Shown piece after piece: positions 6,449 through 14,165 of a stretch of DNA of 15,203 bases. A program made the position numbers and the translations under genes. Below the pieces are notes generated by a model. The model did not search any database. It saw nothing but the letters and a program-made list of their open reading frames with translations, and had not been told where the DNA came from. The stretch lies in the NCBI GenBank assembly GCA_046305255.1, contig JBKCCF010000141.1:1-15203 (forward strand). The letters run 5' to 3'. The number at the start of each line of letters is the position of its first letter. Position 1 is the first letter of the stretch. Source of the DNA: UBA6136 sp046305255 (GTDB lineage: Bacteria; Pseudomonadota; Gammaproteobacteria; Methylococcales; Methylococcaceae).

Positions 6449-7369
6449 ATGGCCCAACTCAACTATCATCACCTGCGCTATTTCTGGATGATCGCCAATG
6501 AGGGTCACCTCACTCGGGCGGCGGAACGCCTGCATGTGTCGCAATCAGCCCTGAGCATCCAGTTGCGGCAACTTGAAGAATCGATGGGGCAGAAGTTGTT
6601 CCAGCGGGAGGGCAAGCGGCTGTTGCTGACCGAGTCCGGACGGATTGCGCTGGACTACGCAAATGCCATCTTTCGCACCGGAGATGAGCTCATCAGCTTG
6701 ATGAACGGTCAGTCGGCCCAGCGCCAACTGGTGCGCATCGGCGCCGTTGCAACGCTTTCCCGCAATTTTCAGATGAAGCTTGTTCGCCCCCTGCTGGATC
6801 GTACCGATATCGAGCTGGTCTTGCGCTCGGGCAGCCTTCCGGAACTGCTCAAGCAACTCCAAACCCACACCATCGACCTGGTGCTGTCAAACCGTTCGGT
6901 GCCTCGCGACGCGGAAACCAGCTGGGATTGCCATCTGGTCGAGGAGCAATCCGTCAGCCTGGTGGCGCGGCCGGTCGCGGAAGCTGCTCCTTTCCGGTTT
7001 CCGGAGGACTTGAGCGATACCCCGCTGCTTTTACCCAGCATCGAAAGTGAAATCCGGACGGCCTTTGATTTTCTGCTGGAGCAGGCCGGCGTTCGCCCGC
7101 AAGTGGTGGCGGAAGTCGATGATATGGCTATGCTGCGGCTGTTGACACGTGATTCCGGTTATCTCGCACTAGTGCCACCGGTAGTCGTCTTCGATGAACT
7201 TCAACAGGGTAATCTGGTGGAACGCTGCCGGATTCCCGATTTGCGCGAGCGTTTCTACGCGATCATTCCGCGGCGGCGCTTCCCGAACACCATCATCCGG
7301 CAGTTACTGGAGCCGGTTTTATCGCAGTCCATCGGCGATCACACATCACCTGAAACCGCCGCGAGCTGA
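6449..7369 (+). CDS. LysR-family transcriptional regulator, NhaR-like
   Basis: 306 residues, the normal length for the family. An N-terminal winged helix-turn-helix spans about 3-62 (LNYHHLRYFWMIANEGHLTR, then AAERLHVSQSALSIQLRQLE). A linker helix follows, then a periplasmic-binding-protein-like effector domain (about 90-295) with the ERFYAII strand near its end. The LNYHHLxYFW opening is the NhaR-subgroup style and differs from CysB or Cbl. The gene is divergent from cysDN with a candidate operator in between, so it may control sulfate activation and its own expression; the sequence does not show its co-inducer. No Shine-Dalgarno precedes the ATG at 6449, but the family alignment makes this start natural. 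A leaderless or weakly translated message would fit a regulator. Confidence 0.92.
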   Translation: MAQLNYHHLRYFWMIANEGHLTRAAERLHVSQSALSIQLRQLEESMGQKLFQREGKRLLLTESGRIALDYANAIFRTGDELISLMNGQSAQRQLVRIGAVATLSRNFQMKLVRPLLDRTDIELVLRSGSLPELLKQLQTHTIDLVLSNRSVPRDAETSWDCHLVEEQSVSLVARPVAEAAPFRFPEDLSDTPLLLPSIESEIRTAFDFLLEQAGVRPQVVAEVDDMAMLRLLTRDSGYLALVPPVVVFDELQQGNLVERCRIPDLRERFYAIIPRRRFPNTIIRQLLEPVLSQSIGDHTSPETAAS

Positions 7370-7396
7370 TGGTTTTACATCCCAACACCTCTCCAG

Positions 7397-7430
7397 CCGG
7401 GGGATTTTGCTGATTCCAACCGGCCCCCGG
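7397..7430 (+). terminator. Candidate terminator hairpin of the LysR gene
   Basis: CCGGGGG (7397-7403) and CCCCCGG (7424-7430) are exact complements around a 20-base loop, starting 28 bp after the LysR stop. There is no following T-run, so it may slow or process transcripts rather than terminate them alone. Confidence 0.35.
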
Positions 7431-7467
7431 GGAATGGGGTGAAATCCGGGGATTGCCGTCGGCGACG

Positions 7468-7498
7468 CTCACGGTTCTGAGCATTCGGCGACCGTGAG
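7468..7498. repeat. Inverted repeat CTCACGGT/ACCGTGAG
   Basis: Eight-base arms (7468-7475 and 7491-7498) flank a 15-base loop. It lies downstream of the first LysR hairpin and about 55 bp before the TATAAT of the next gene. It could be a second terminator element or an upstream operator for the CBM48 gene. Confidence 0.35.
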
Positions 7499-7552
7499 AG
7501 GTTGGATAACCGGCTCATGCGTTTATTTAATACATCTATATCAATAACTTAA

Positions 7553-7558
7553 TATAAT
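7553..7558 (+). promoter_or_regulatory. Possible -10 element for the CBM48 gene
   Basis: A perfect TATAAT sits in an AT-rich stretch about 125 bp upstream of the CBM48 start codon. The spacing-matched -35 region (around 7530-7535, ATACAT) is poor, so it would need an activator or a different sigma factor. Identified by eye only. Confidence 0.3.
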
Positions 7559-7683
7559 ACTTTCAGGGAACTGCTGTTGTGGGGTTAATACAGCATATCG
7601 TCGGATGATCTTCTGAACTCATTTTTGAGCAGGGATAATCTAGGCCGTGGCCCAATTTCAATCCCAGATAAGGTGGTAGACCC

Positions 7684-7989
7684 ATGACCGTAGAAAAGAA
7701 ACCTCTCAAAACAAAACCGGTGTGCAAAGTGAAGTTTTTACTTTCCGGTCGCCCCTACGATGCAGCGACTTCAGTCACGCTGGTTGGCGACTTCAATGAC
7801 TGGTCGACAGACCAGACACCCTTCAAAAAAGACAAGGACGGAAACTGGTCGGTTTCCCTCAATCTCGATAGCCAGAAGGAGCACCAATTCCGTTACCTGA
7901 TCGACGGGGCGCACTGGGAAAACGAACCGGACGCGGACAAGTTCATCCCTAATGGCCTGAGTTCGGAAAATTCCGTTCTGGTGCTCTGA
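7684..7989 (+). CDS. Stand-alone CBM48 / isoamylase early-set (glycogen-binding-like) protein
   Basis: A 101-aa protein made almost entirely of one early-set beta-sandwich. A short lysine-rich N-terminus is followed by VKFLLSGRPYDAATSVTLVG, the signature GDFNDW (about 35-40), DGNWSVSLNL, FRYLIDGAHWENEPDAD and a terminal SVLVL strand. This is the fold of glycogen-branching and debranching enzyme N-terminal domains and of AMPK-beta carbohydrate-binding modules, here without any catalytic domain. A cytoplasmic alpha-glucan-binding or regulatory role is likely but inferred; there is no signal peptide. An AAGGTGG lies about 8 bases before the ATG. No glycogen-metabolism gene is adjacent, so context gives no partner. 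Confidence 0.88.
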   Translation: MTVEKKPLKTKPVCKVKFLLSGRPYDAATSVTLVGDFNDWSTDQTPFKKDKDGNWSVSLNLDSQKEHQFRYLIDGAHWENEPDADKFIPNGLSSENSVLVL

Positions 7990-8005
7990 TACCCACCCAT
8001 TCAAT

Positions 8006-8034
8006 GGGCCCGACGGCCACCGGTTGGCGGGCCC
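8006..8034. terminator. Bidirectional terminator-like hairpin between convergent genes
   Basis: GGGCCCG (8006-8012) and CGGGCCC (8028-8034) form a 7-bp GC-only stem around a 15-base loop, in the 48-bp gap between the CBM48 stop and the DUF2721 stop. The position is ideal for a shared terminator, although neither side has a T-run. Confidence 0.5.
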
Positions 8035-8037
8035 CCC

Positions 8038-8538
8038 TCAAAGCTCGTGGCTACGGTCGGTCCTGGCGGCCCGGCCCGTCAATCGGACCTTGAGCCGGGC
8101 ATTGCCGATGCGCATGGAAGACATGGCCAGGAAAATTTCCCTCAGAAAACACAGCAGGCCGACAATCAGACAGGTCATGGCCATGATGAAGATAATCGCC
8201 ACCTCGTAAGAGACATCCCAGCCAGCCAGTCCCCCAATGAAGTGAATTGCGATCACGATACATATCAGCAGTTCAGAGACGGTACATAGACTGATAGCTG
8301 AAAGGGAGTACGTCATACGTTTGCTCAGGACGGCCAGTTCCTGTACCCGGGAATGCTGATGGTCATCCGCCGGCCCCTCGTAGGCTGCGGCCAAAGACTG
8401 GGACCGTTCAAACACCCGTCCAATCCGGCTGGAGATCACGGAAATAATCCCGCCGATCCCCGCCAACAGGAACACTGGCGCGACCGAAAGCTGGATGAGA
8501 TGGGCGACATTGGCGCTTTCAGTGGGCAACGGCATCAT
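8038..8538 (-). CDS. DUF2721 family membrane protein
   Basis: 166 residues with the DUF2721 layout. A short N-terminus (ANVAHLIQLSVAPVFLLAGI) runs into a first membrane helix (about 17-36), then a conserved cytoplasmic segment SSRIGRVFERSQSL. A paired helix region follows (about 78-102 and 111-138), then a basic tail. The family is common in proteobacteria and has no established function. GAGG lies 7 bases before the ATGATG start; the first ATG is taken. It is divergent from the secreted protein at 8756 across 217 bp. Confidence 0.87.
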   Translation of the reverse strand: MMPLPTESANVAHLIQLSVAPVFLLAGIGGIISVISSRIGRVFERSQSLAAAYEGPADDHQHSRVQELAVLSKRMTYSLSAISLCTVSELLICIVIAIHFIGGLAGWDVSYEVAIIFIMAMTCLIVGLLCFLREIFLAMSSMRIGNARLKVRLTGRAARTDRSHEL

Positions 8539-8755
8539 GCAGGATCCTCAATGGTACGAATACGGCGCGCCATCTTAACCAACTCGCGCAGATTTGGGCG
8601 ATATATGGTGTCATCCGTGATCTGGGCGAGCGATACCCGGCTCTGACCACTGTCATGCCTTGCTACCTTTGAAACCAAGCTATCGCTATTGCAAGACATT
8701 GATATGGATTAAGCTAGTGTTGCCCGTTCCTTTCACTGCCTGAAGGTGTGAACTC

Positions 8756-10535
8756 ATGAAAACAGCATCCCTACTGCTTACGCTATCCCTTGTAGCCACC
8801 AGCCTGTTACCCCATTCTGCCCTGAGTGCGACGGTCTCGGGTCGAATCAAGGATGGTGGCGGCATGCGGATTGCCGCCATCGGCCTGGACGGCACTGCAA
8901 CATCGGCGACGATATCTGCCACGGGGACATTCAAATTGCGGGTGCCGGCTACCCGCGCTAAAAACGCCAGCCTTCATCTTTTTTTCAACCACGGGTGAGT
9001 ATTTCGGCCCGGTCATTCTGGCCAGGAAAGGGCGCAATGCTTATGTACGACTCACCGCCAAACAGACCGCTCTCGGCAACATCACGCGCAACTCGGGTTT
9101 CGCCCGTGTGAGCGGCAAACTGGCTGGCGGCCTGTATTACAAAACCGGCGCGGTGCAGTTGGATGCTCAGGGGGTTCCGCTGGGCGCCGGCAGGCTGGGC
9201 CTGGTCAAGGTAATGGCCGCCTCCAGCCAGCGAGCTTTGCGGGTCTCTGCCAACGCCGATACGGGAGCTACCAACCCCAACGACCCCTGCGGAAAGCTGG
9301 TGGGCGCTGATTGTGATCGGGATGGCATCCCGAACTCTATTGATGTCGACGACAACGGCAACCAGACCATCGACATGACTGACCCGGTCTCGGTCTTGAC
9401 CACGGCCCGCCTGCTGACCTACAGCGACGTCAGGCCCAGTATTGCCTATGCGCTCAACGCCAATACCAGCCCCATACCGGATCGCGAATCGATCAATGCC
9501 TTCCTGGGATCCTCGGCAAACAGCAATGGCTTGACCCTGACTTTTTTCTACAGCCAGTATGACCTGGTGCCCAATGGCGGGCCGAACCGGCTGGATGCGG
9601 TGTGGGTCGAGTGCGCGACTTCGGCGCGTTGGTGTGCCTCAGGAACAGGTACCGCGACCGCTAACGGGTTTAGCGAGGCAAACCGGATACTTCCCGAACT
9701 GCCGGAATGGGGAGGCTTGCTCTGGTCCGAGTTCCATGGCTCAACCTGCGATAGGGGCGTATGCATCGGTCGTCCTGCGAGCTATCCAACCCATGCGCTG
9801 CTGAACTACTCGCCATCCGGTGGCCCCACCCAGGAATTCATCTGGGCCGCCTTCGTAAAGCCTAACGATGCCAGTACGCTGGAGCATGTAACTCCGGCCC
9901 ATGTGCTAACACTGAAGTTCCGCGCCTCTGAAACAGGTACGGTGAGTGAAATTCCAGTCAGCCTCAGCCCTTATTTTGTGACTACACCAGCCCTGCAGTC
10001 TTATAGCGCCAATGGCGTGGTGACCACCGTCAGCTACCCGTACTCTACTGACGGACCCGGAACCAACGACAGTGCAGCTATCGCCCTAGGCTCAGACGGA
10101 AGTTTGAGCATGACGCTATGGCGACCCCAGCGCCTCCCTCTGCCGGGCGAATCAGCGGCCTACTATGACGTTGGCGGTCTGCACTACGGTCTCACGGTAG
10201 ACAGCGTGACATCGGGTTCCGGAATCGAGCAGCGGCCGACGTCTGAAGCCGGTTGTCCTATGACGGCTGTAAACGGTGTTCGGACCGACACCGCGGGACT
10301 CAGCACCGGGTTTGCCACGCTGGCACCGCTGCGGGATGAGACCCTGACTGATCAGGCCGCAAGCGCCGCGCGCACCATTGCCTTCAGCGCCGACATCGCT
10401 GGCTGTGTCCGTAACTACTTCCCGGGTATCAGTACCGACGGCCTGAAAGCCCGTGTCTCCCTGTTGGCGATGGGTGAACCGCTGCCCCACGGTGCCAATC
10501 GCACTGGGCTGTCGTTTACGGTCAGCCTGCCATAA
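8756..10535 (+). CDS. Secreted protein with Asp-rich calcium-binding-like repeat, interrupted by a +1 frameshift
   Basis: The gene starts at ATG 8756 with a clear Sec signal peptide: MKTASLLLTLSLVATSLLPH with predicted cleavage after SALSA. A beta-rich domain follows (VSGRI...GTFKLRV) that resembles carboxypeptidase-regulatory-like folds. The frame ends at a TGA at 8996-8998, but the other frame, open to 10535, continues the protein directly. Removing one T from the T7 run at 8979-8985 joins them as LHLFSTTGEYFGPVILARKG and gives 592 residues. Downstream, about residues 176-210 hold an Asp/Asn-rich, cysteine-bracketed segment (ADCDRDGIPNSIDVDDNGNQ) like thrombospondin type-3 calcium loops. 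The remaining approximately 380 residues look like an extracellular beta-rich region, unrecognised. The longer frame's own first ATG (8826) would lack a signal and give an arginine-rich nonsense start, so it is not used. The break could be a sequencing error, a real mutation or phase variation. Confidence 0.75.
8979..8985 (+). other. Homopolymer T7 at the frameshift point
   Basis: Seven consecutive T lie in the overlap of the signal-peptide frame and the main frame. Losing one T restores a single 592-codon gene. Homopolymers of this length are prone both to sequencing indels and to slipped-strand or transcriptional slippage. Confidence 0.7.
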
Positions 10536-10614
10536 GAGGGCGTAGTCAGTTTCGCTCGAAACAGACAACCTGCGTACGCCCTTACTCACTTAAACGTACT
10601 TAAGCGTAAATGGA

Positions 10615-10632
10615 CCGGGCCCTGGGGCCCGG
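10615..10632. terminator. Strong GC hairpin between convergent genes
   Basis: CCGGGCC and GGCCCGG pair into a 7-bp stem with a four-base loop (extendable to 8 bp on paper), midway between the secreted protein's stop and the cold-shock/DUF1294 stop at 10642. It is very likely a shared transcription barrier, although there is no T-run. Confidence 0.5.
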
Positions 10633-10641
10633 CTCGATCGG

Positions 10642-11283
10642 CTATTTACTGGTCCAGTAAAAAAAGGCAGCCCACGCCAGCAGATGCATGGCGATGATGC
10701 CCCTGAGGACGTACAGGTAGGTGGACAGGCGGGTTTTGTGGCGGAACTGGTTTTGGGCCATCAGGGCACCCGGCCAGCCGCCCATCAGTTCCAGCATGTG
10801 GAAGTAACTTTCAGGGATACGCCATTTACGGGTGGCGGCATTGGCCTTGTCGGTACCGTACAGAATCATGGTCAGGATGCTCATGATCATGTAGGAAAAG
10901 AACGGGATAGGATTTTTGGCCATCAACAGCAGATAGCCGGACAACACCAGTGGCGTAATGATGAGCAGATTGATCAGCCAGGAGCGCTGTCTGGGATTCA
11001 GTTCAAACCGCCGGGGCGTGGCATCCTCCTGATCCAATGACTCGACCAGCGCGAATGAGGCCCGCTTTTTTCCGGCATCCTCATCGGGACGGAAGTGGAC
11101 GACATCACCCATTTCCGGCCTGCGCGACATACCTTTCTTGAACTGGCTGATATGAACAAAAAAGTCTTCCTCGGTGCCATCGGGACGAATGAATCCAAAG
11201 CCTTTCTGATCATTCCACATGACCAGTGTGCCCTTTTGCATGGAAGGTGCCTTGCGGGAATTTCGTTTTTCGTCAGCAGCCAT
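10642..11283 (-). CDS. Cold-shock domain + DUF1294 membrane protein
   Basis: 213 residues in two parts. Residues 16-82 are a cold-shock (OB-fold) nucleic-acid-binding domain with RNP1-like KGFGFI (27-32) and RNP2-like FFVHI (41-45). A linker leads to two membrane helices (about 102-121 and 126-142) and then to DUF1294, with the diagnostic YGTDKANAATRKWRIPE (142-158), ELMGGWPGALMAQ and RHKTRLSTY, followed by a last helix (192-210). The fusion is common in gammaproteobacteria and would place an RNA-binding domain at the inner membrane; its function is unknown. The ATG at 11283 lacks a Shine-Dalgarno, and an internal ATG before QKGTLVMW (residue 15) would keep both domains. It follows cmoA on the same strand after 81 bp. 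Confidence 0.9.
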   Translation of the reverse strand: MAADEKRNSRKAPSMQKGTLVMWNDQKGFGFIRPDGTEEDFFVHISQFKKGMSRRPEMGDVVHFRPDEDAGKKRASFALVESLDQEDATPRRFELNPRQRSWLINLLIITPLVLSGYLLLMAKNPIPFFSYMIMSILTMILYGTDKANAATRKWRIPESYFHMLELMGGWPGALMAQNQFRHKTRLSTYLYVLRGIIAMHLLAWAAFFYWTSK

Positions 11284-11364
11284 GTTAAGTCCGAGAGGAA
11301 AGTCAGATCGGGGGTGAGATTATCGCAAAACCCGGGCGTCCGTCATGCATTGGCAGCGTTCCGG

Positions 11365-12090
11365 CTAGCGAAGAGCGAGCATTCCGCAGAAGTTGTACCA
11401 ACGGAAGAAAACCTCGCAGACCCGGTAGCCGTTTCGCAGCAGGAGTTCGCGGTTCTCCTCGAACTGATAGGGGATCAGGACGTTTTCCAGTGCCTCCCGC
11501 TTTTGGGCGATTTCCATCTCGGAGTAACCATTGCGGCGCTTGAACGCGTAGTAATGCTTGATGAACAGGCGATTCAGCCGGGTGTCCTGCCCCAGAACCT
11601 TTTCAACCAGTAGCAGACATCCACCCTCAAGCGTACCTGCAGCAATTGTCTGAATCAGCTGATCACGATAAAGCGGTCGGACAAACTGCAGGGTCAGATT
11701 CATGACGACCACCGAGGCCTGCGCCAGCTGTAAACCCTCCTCGAGATTTTGGCACTGGAGTTCGACAGGATGAATCATGTGTTGCCGGGCAAACTTGTCG
11801 CGGGCTGCGGTCAGCATATCGGACGAGGCGTCTATGCCGATAAAGGCCACTTCCGGGTGGACCACCCGATCAAGCCCCGCCAGCGTGGTGCCGGTTGAGC
11901 AGCCAAGGTCATACAGCCGACTGCCGGGGACAGCAAAATCGGCCGCTATTTCACCCAGCATGCGCTGAACTTCGCTATAGAAGGGTATCGATCGATCCAG
12001 CATGTCATCAAAGACCCGAACCGTCTCCTGACCGAAATTGAAATCCCCGATCAGGGACTGGGGTGTCTTGAAGTTTTCGTCTTTAGCCAT
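11365..12090 (-). CDS. cmoA: Carboxy-S-adenosyl-L-methionine synthase-like protein (CmoA family)
   Basis: 241 residues, compared with 247 in Escherichia coli CmoA. The SAM-binding motif YDLGCSTG is at 60-67. NLTLQF (131-136), FKRRNGYSEMEIAQKR (183-198), the following ALENV, and the C-terminal FFRWYNFCGMLAL follow the CmoA pattern closely. CmoA converts SAM and prephenate to carboxy-SAM, which CmoB uses to complete cmo5U34 in tRNA wobble positions. The usual partner cmoB is not in the window. Instead the gene overlaps the CPBP protease gene by 8 bases, an unusual neighbour. A divergent CmoA-family paralogue with another role is possible, but the conserved core argues for the standard reaction. 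The start ATG lies within the end of the upstream gene. Confidence 0.87.
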   Translation of the reverse strand: MAKDENFKTPQSLIGDFNFGQETVRVFDDMLDRSIPFYSEVQRMLGEIAADFAVPGSRLYDLGCSTGTTLAGLDRVVHPEVAFIGIDASSDMLTAARDKFARQHMIHPVELQCQNLEEGLQLAQASVVVMNLTLQFVRPLYRDQLIQTIAAGTLEGGCLLLVEKVLGQDTRLNRLFIKHYYAFKRRNGYSEMEIAQKREALENVLIPYQFEENRELLLRNGYRVCEVFFRWYNFCGMLALR

Positions 12091-12988
12091 GGCGCATACC
12101 GCGACGGCGGTTCATGAAATAAAAGGTCAGCCCCATCAGCAGCGTCACGAGCGATAGCCAGGACGCCGACAGCAGGCCGATGAAGGTGTCATAACTGCCG
12201 ACCAGGAAGGCATAGTCGGCCTTTGGGTTGAAATAGGTCAGCGGCTTTCCCAGTTTGATGACGGTTACCCAGCCGGCATGGAGACCTATGCAGTAACCCA
12301 GCCCGCCGGGAACGATCACCCGCACACAGCCCAGCATTATTCCTGCCACAAACAGGCCCAGCCAGGCATCTGGTGGTGCCTGTAGCAGATGGGAAAAGCC
12401 ATCAGCAGCGATGCGAAATCCCGTATCCCAGCCAACATCCGCCAATCCGGTGCTCCAGAAGGTGCCAATAAAATGCAGCGAAGCGTAATAGAAGGCACTC
12501 ACCAGGATGGCCAAAAGCGACCCCGCATACTTTTGCACCACCCCCAGCAGCGCGCCCCGAAAGATGGTTTCCTCCAGCATGGCTACTGCAAGTCCGGTCA
12601 GCAAGGCCTTACCCAGCGCCGGCAGTAGCCAGCCCAGGGTAAGCCTGGTCCACACCACCTCACGAACGTCCAACGCAAGCAGGGCCAGCACATGAAGGCT
12701 CAGCATGATAAAACCTGCCGTCAGGCCGATCAGTAGCTGACGCAGAAAACCTCGACCAAAGCCCAGCGTAGCGACCGGCAAACCCAACCCGCGAAACAGT
12801 GGCAACAGGCCGAGGATCAAAAGACCTTGCCCTCCGCGACTGACCAGTGAGCGGAAAAAGCTGATGTCATCTGCATCGCTCACGACAAAAACCGGATAGG
12901 CCAGCAGGGCAGCGAGGGCTGCCGTCACCAACAAGTAAGCCAGTGGCCCGCAGCAGGCGCCTACCAGTATTCTTGGAAAACCGGTCAT
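12083..12988 (-). CDS. CPBP-family intramembrane metalloprotease
   Basis: 301 residues, almost entirely hydrophobic helices. The three hallmark motifs of the CPBP/Abi family are visible: EETIFRG (139-145, the EExxxR motif), FYYASLHF (166-173, FxxxxH) and a third histidine in GLHAGW (235-240). These side chains would form the metal-binding active site in the membrane. Bacterial members serve in protein maturation, bacteriocin immunity or unknown processes; the substrate here is unknown. The gene overlaps the upstream AI-2E gene by four bases (ATGA) and the downstream cmoA by eight, so the three are translated as one coupled operon. Confidence 0.9.
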   Translation of the reverse strand: MTGFPRILVGACCGPLAYLLVTAALAALLAYPVFVVSDADDISFFRSLVSRGGQGLLILGLLPLFRGLGLPVATLGFGRGFLRQLLIGLTAGFIMLSLHVLALLALDVREVVWTRLTLGWLLPALGKALLTGLAVAMLEETIFRGALLGVVQKYAGSLLAILVSAFYYASLHFIGTFWSTGLADVGWDTGFRIAADGFSHLLQAPPDAWLGLFVAGIMLGCVRVIVPGGLGYCIGLHAGWVTVIKLGKPLTYFNPKADYAFLVGSYDTFIGLLSASWLSLVTLLMGLTFYFMNRRRGMRHG

Positions 12989-14052
12989 GCGGCGTCCGGG
13001 CCAGTGCCCTCGGCAGGGTAGCCGTCACGCCAGACCGAGATCAGAATCGCCATGAGGGTCGGCCCGAGAAACAGACCCAGCAACCCGAATGTCTCAATGC
13101 CACCGAGTATGCCAAGCAGGGTCCAGATGAACGGCAGTTTCACCGCATCGCCGATCAGTTTGGGCCGCAGGTAATTATCCGCCGTCAAAATGATGATCAG
13201 ACCATACATGATAAGGCCGATGCCTGCCCCTGTATGAGAATCGGCAAACAGCACAAGCGCCGCGCCGGTGAACATCAGTTTGGCGGCGAAGGGAATGAAG
13301 GCCACCAGACCGGTCAGAACTCCCAGCAGCGTCGCATGCTGCAGGCCCGCCGCCGCGTAGCCAAAGCCGAGGGCTACACCCTGCCCCAGCGCGACCAGAA
13401 CGATACCGTTAACCGTAGCGCGAACCGCCTGCGCGGCGTGAAGAGCGTAGCGACTGCCGCCTTCTCCAAAGGCCCGATCACACAGGACCAGAACTCTCAA
13501 CCCTATCGACCTCCCGTAACGGTAAACAAAAAACAGCACGACAATAGTGAAAAAGGCCGCGGCGTAACGATGCAGGATTTGAGCCGCAAACTTACGGGTA
13601 TAAAGCAGGAGGTCGCTGGCCAGCAGGTAACGAATCGACTCCCGCACCGCATCCGAGGTCCCCAGCCAGTCGGTCCATGCCTGCGCTGCAGAGTCACCGA
13701 TTTTCGGTAATTTCCCCAGCCACTCGGGGGGCGGCAGGCCATTGAGCAGTGCCTCCTGTAGCACGCGGGAGAACGATTGCGACTCGTGACCAAACTGCAC
13801 CAGACCATAGGTCACAGGACCAAACAGCATCCCGCCGATGAACAGCGTTAGAATAAGTGCCGGCAATCGCGACTCATCCGAGTCCCTGAAGAGGCGCTTG
13901 ATCCACTGATACAGGGGCCAGGTGGTCAGACCCAGAATCACAGCCCAGCTCAACGGCACCAGGAAATCGTGCAAGATCCACAGCCCCAGCAGAACCAGGC
14001 TGGCAGCCGCCGCGATACGGGCTTTAAATTGGGTTTGGGTCATCGTAGTCAT
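12985..14052 (-). CDS. AI-2E family transporter (TqsA/PerM type)
   Basis: About 355 residues from the ATG at 14052. The N-terminal pair of helices (LVLLGLWILHDFLVPLSWAV) is followed by a large soluble loop (about 80-165) and then the typical C-terminal block: TVNGIVLVALGQG, LTGLVAFIPFAAKLMF, NYLRPKLIGDAVKLP and ETFGLLGLFLGPTLMAI. This order is characteristic of the family (PF01594). Members export autoinducer-2 or other small solutes, or act in cation/proton exchange, so the substrate cannot be assigned. An in-frame TTG at 14076 would add eight residues, and a second ATG lies at 14043. None has a good Shine-Dalgarno; 14052 is preferred as the first ATG. It leads the operon with CPBP and cmoA and is divergent from the ligase at 14166. 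Confidence 0.9.
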   Translation of the reverse strand: MTTMTQTQFKARIAAAASLVLLGLWILHDFLVPLSWAVILGLTTWPLYQWIKRLFRDSDESRLPALILTLFIGGMLFGPVTYGLVQFGHESQSFSRVLQEALLNGLPPPEWLGKLPKIGDSAAQAWTDWLGTSDAVRESIRYLLASDLLLYTRKFAAQILHRYAAAFFTIVVLFFVYRYGRSIGLRVLVLCDRAFGEGGSRYALHAAQAVRATVNGIVLVALGQGVALGFGYAAAGLQHATLLGVLTGLVAFIPFAAKLMFTGAALVLFADSHTGAGIGLIMYGLIIILTADNYLRPKLIGDAVKLPFIWTLLGILGGIETFGLLGLFLGPTLMAILISVWRDGYPAEGTGPDAA

Positions 14053-14165
14053 GGCTGGGGTCGGCTGAATGAACAAACAGGACGTGTCATTAAACCATTC
14101 CTGATCGGCTGCCGAAGTCTAGTGTCGCGGCCCTCAAGGCGCAATCCCTGCAAAGCACGGAGCAA

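Larger units (their letters stand above)
7370..7683. other. 314-bp intergenic region with two hairpins and an AT-rich promoter-like stretch
   Basis: The first 130 bp after the LysR stop are GC-rich with two inverted repeats (7397-7430 and 7468-7498). From about 7515 the sequence becomes AT-rich and contains TATAAT (7553-7558), a plausible -10 for the CBM48 gene at 7684, although the expected -35 position has no good TTGACA match. No additional coding frame is convincing. Confidence 0.5.

Noticed and set aside
8826..8980. ATG at 8826 as the start of the long frame ending at 10535
   Set aside because: It would give an arginine-rich, signal-less N-terminus read out of frame over a clear signal-peptide gene. 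The frames join at the T7 tract instead.
12943..13710. 255-codon plus-strand open frame
   Set aside because: It lies antisense to the well-supported AI-2E transporter and CPBP genes. Its composition (Gln/Arg-rich, no domain) is that of a shadow frame.
14053..14076. TTG at 14076 as the AI-2E transporter start
   Set aside because: It is a rare start codon without a Shine-Dalgarno, adding eight residues not needed by the family; the ATG at 14052 is preferred.
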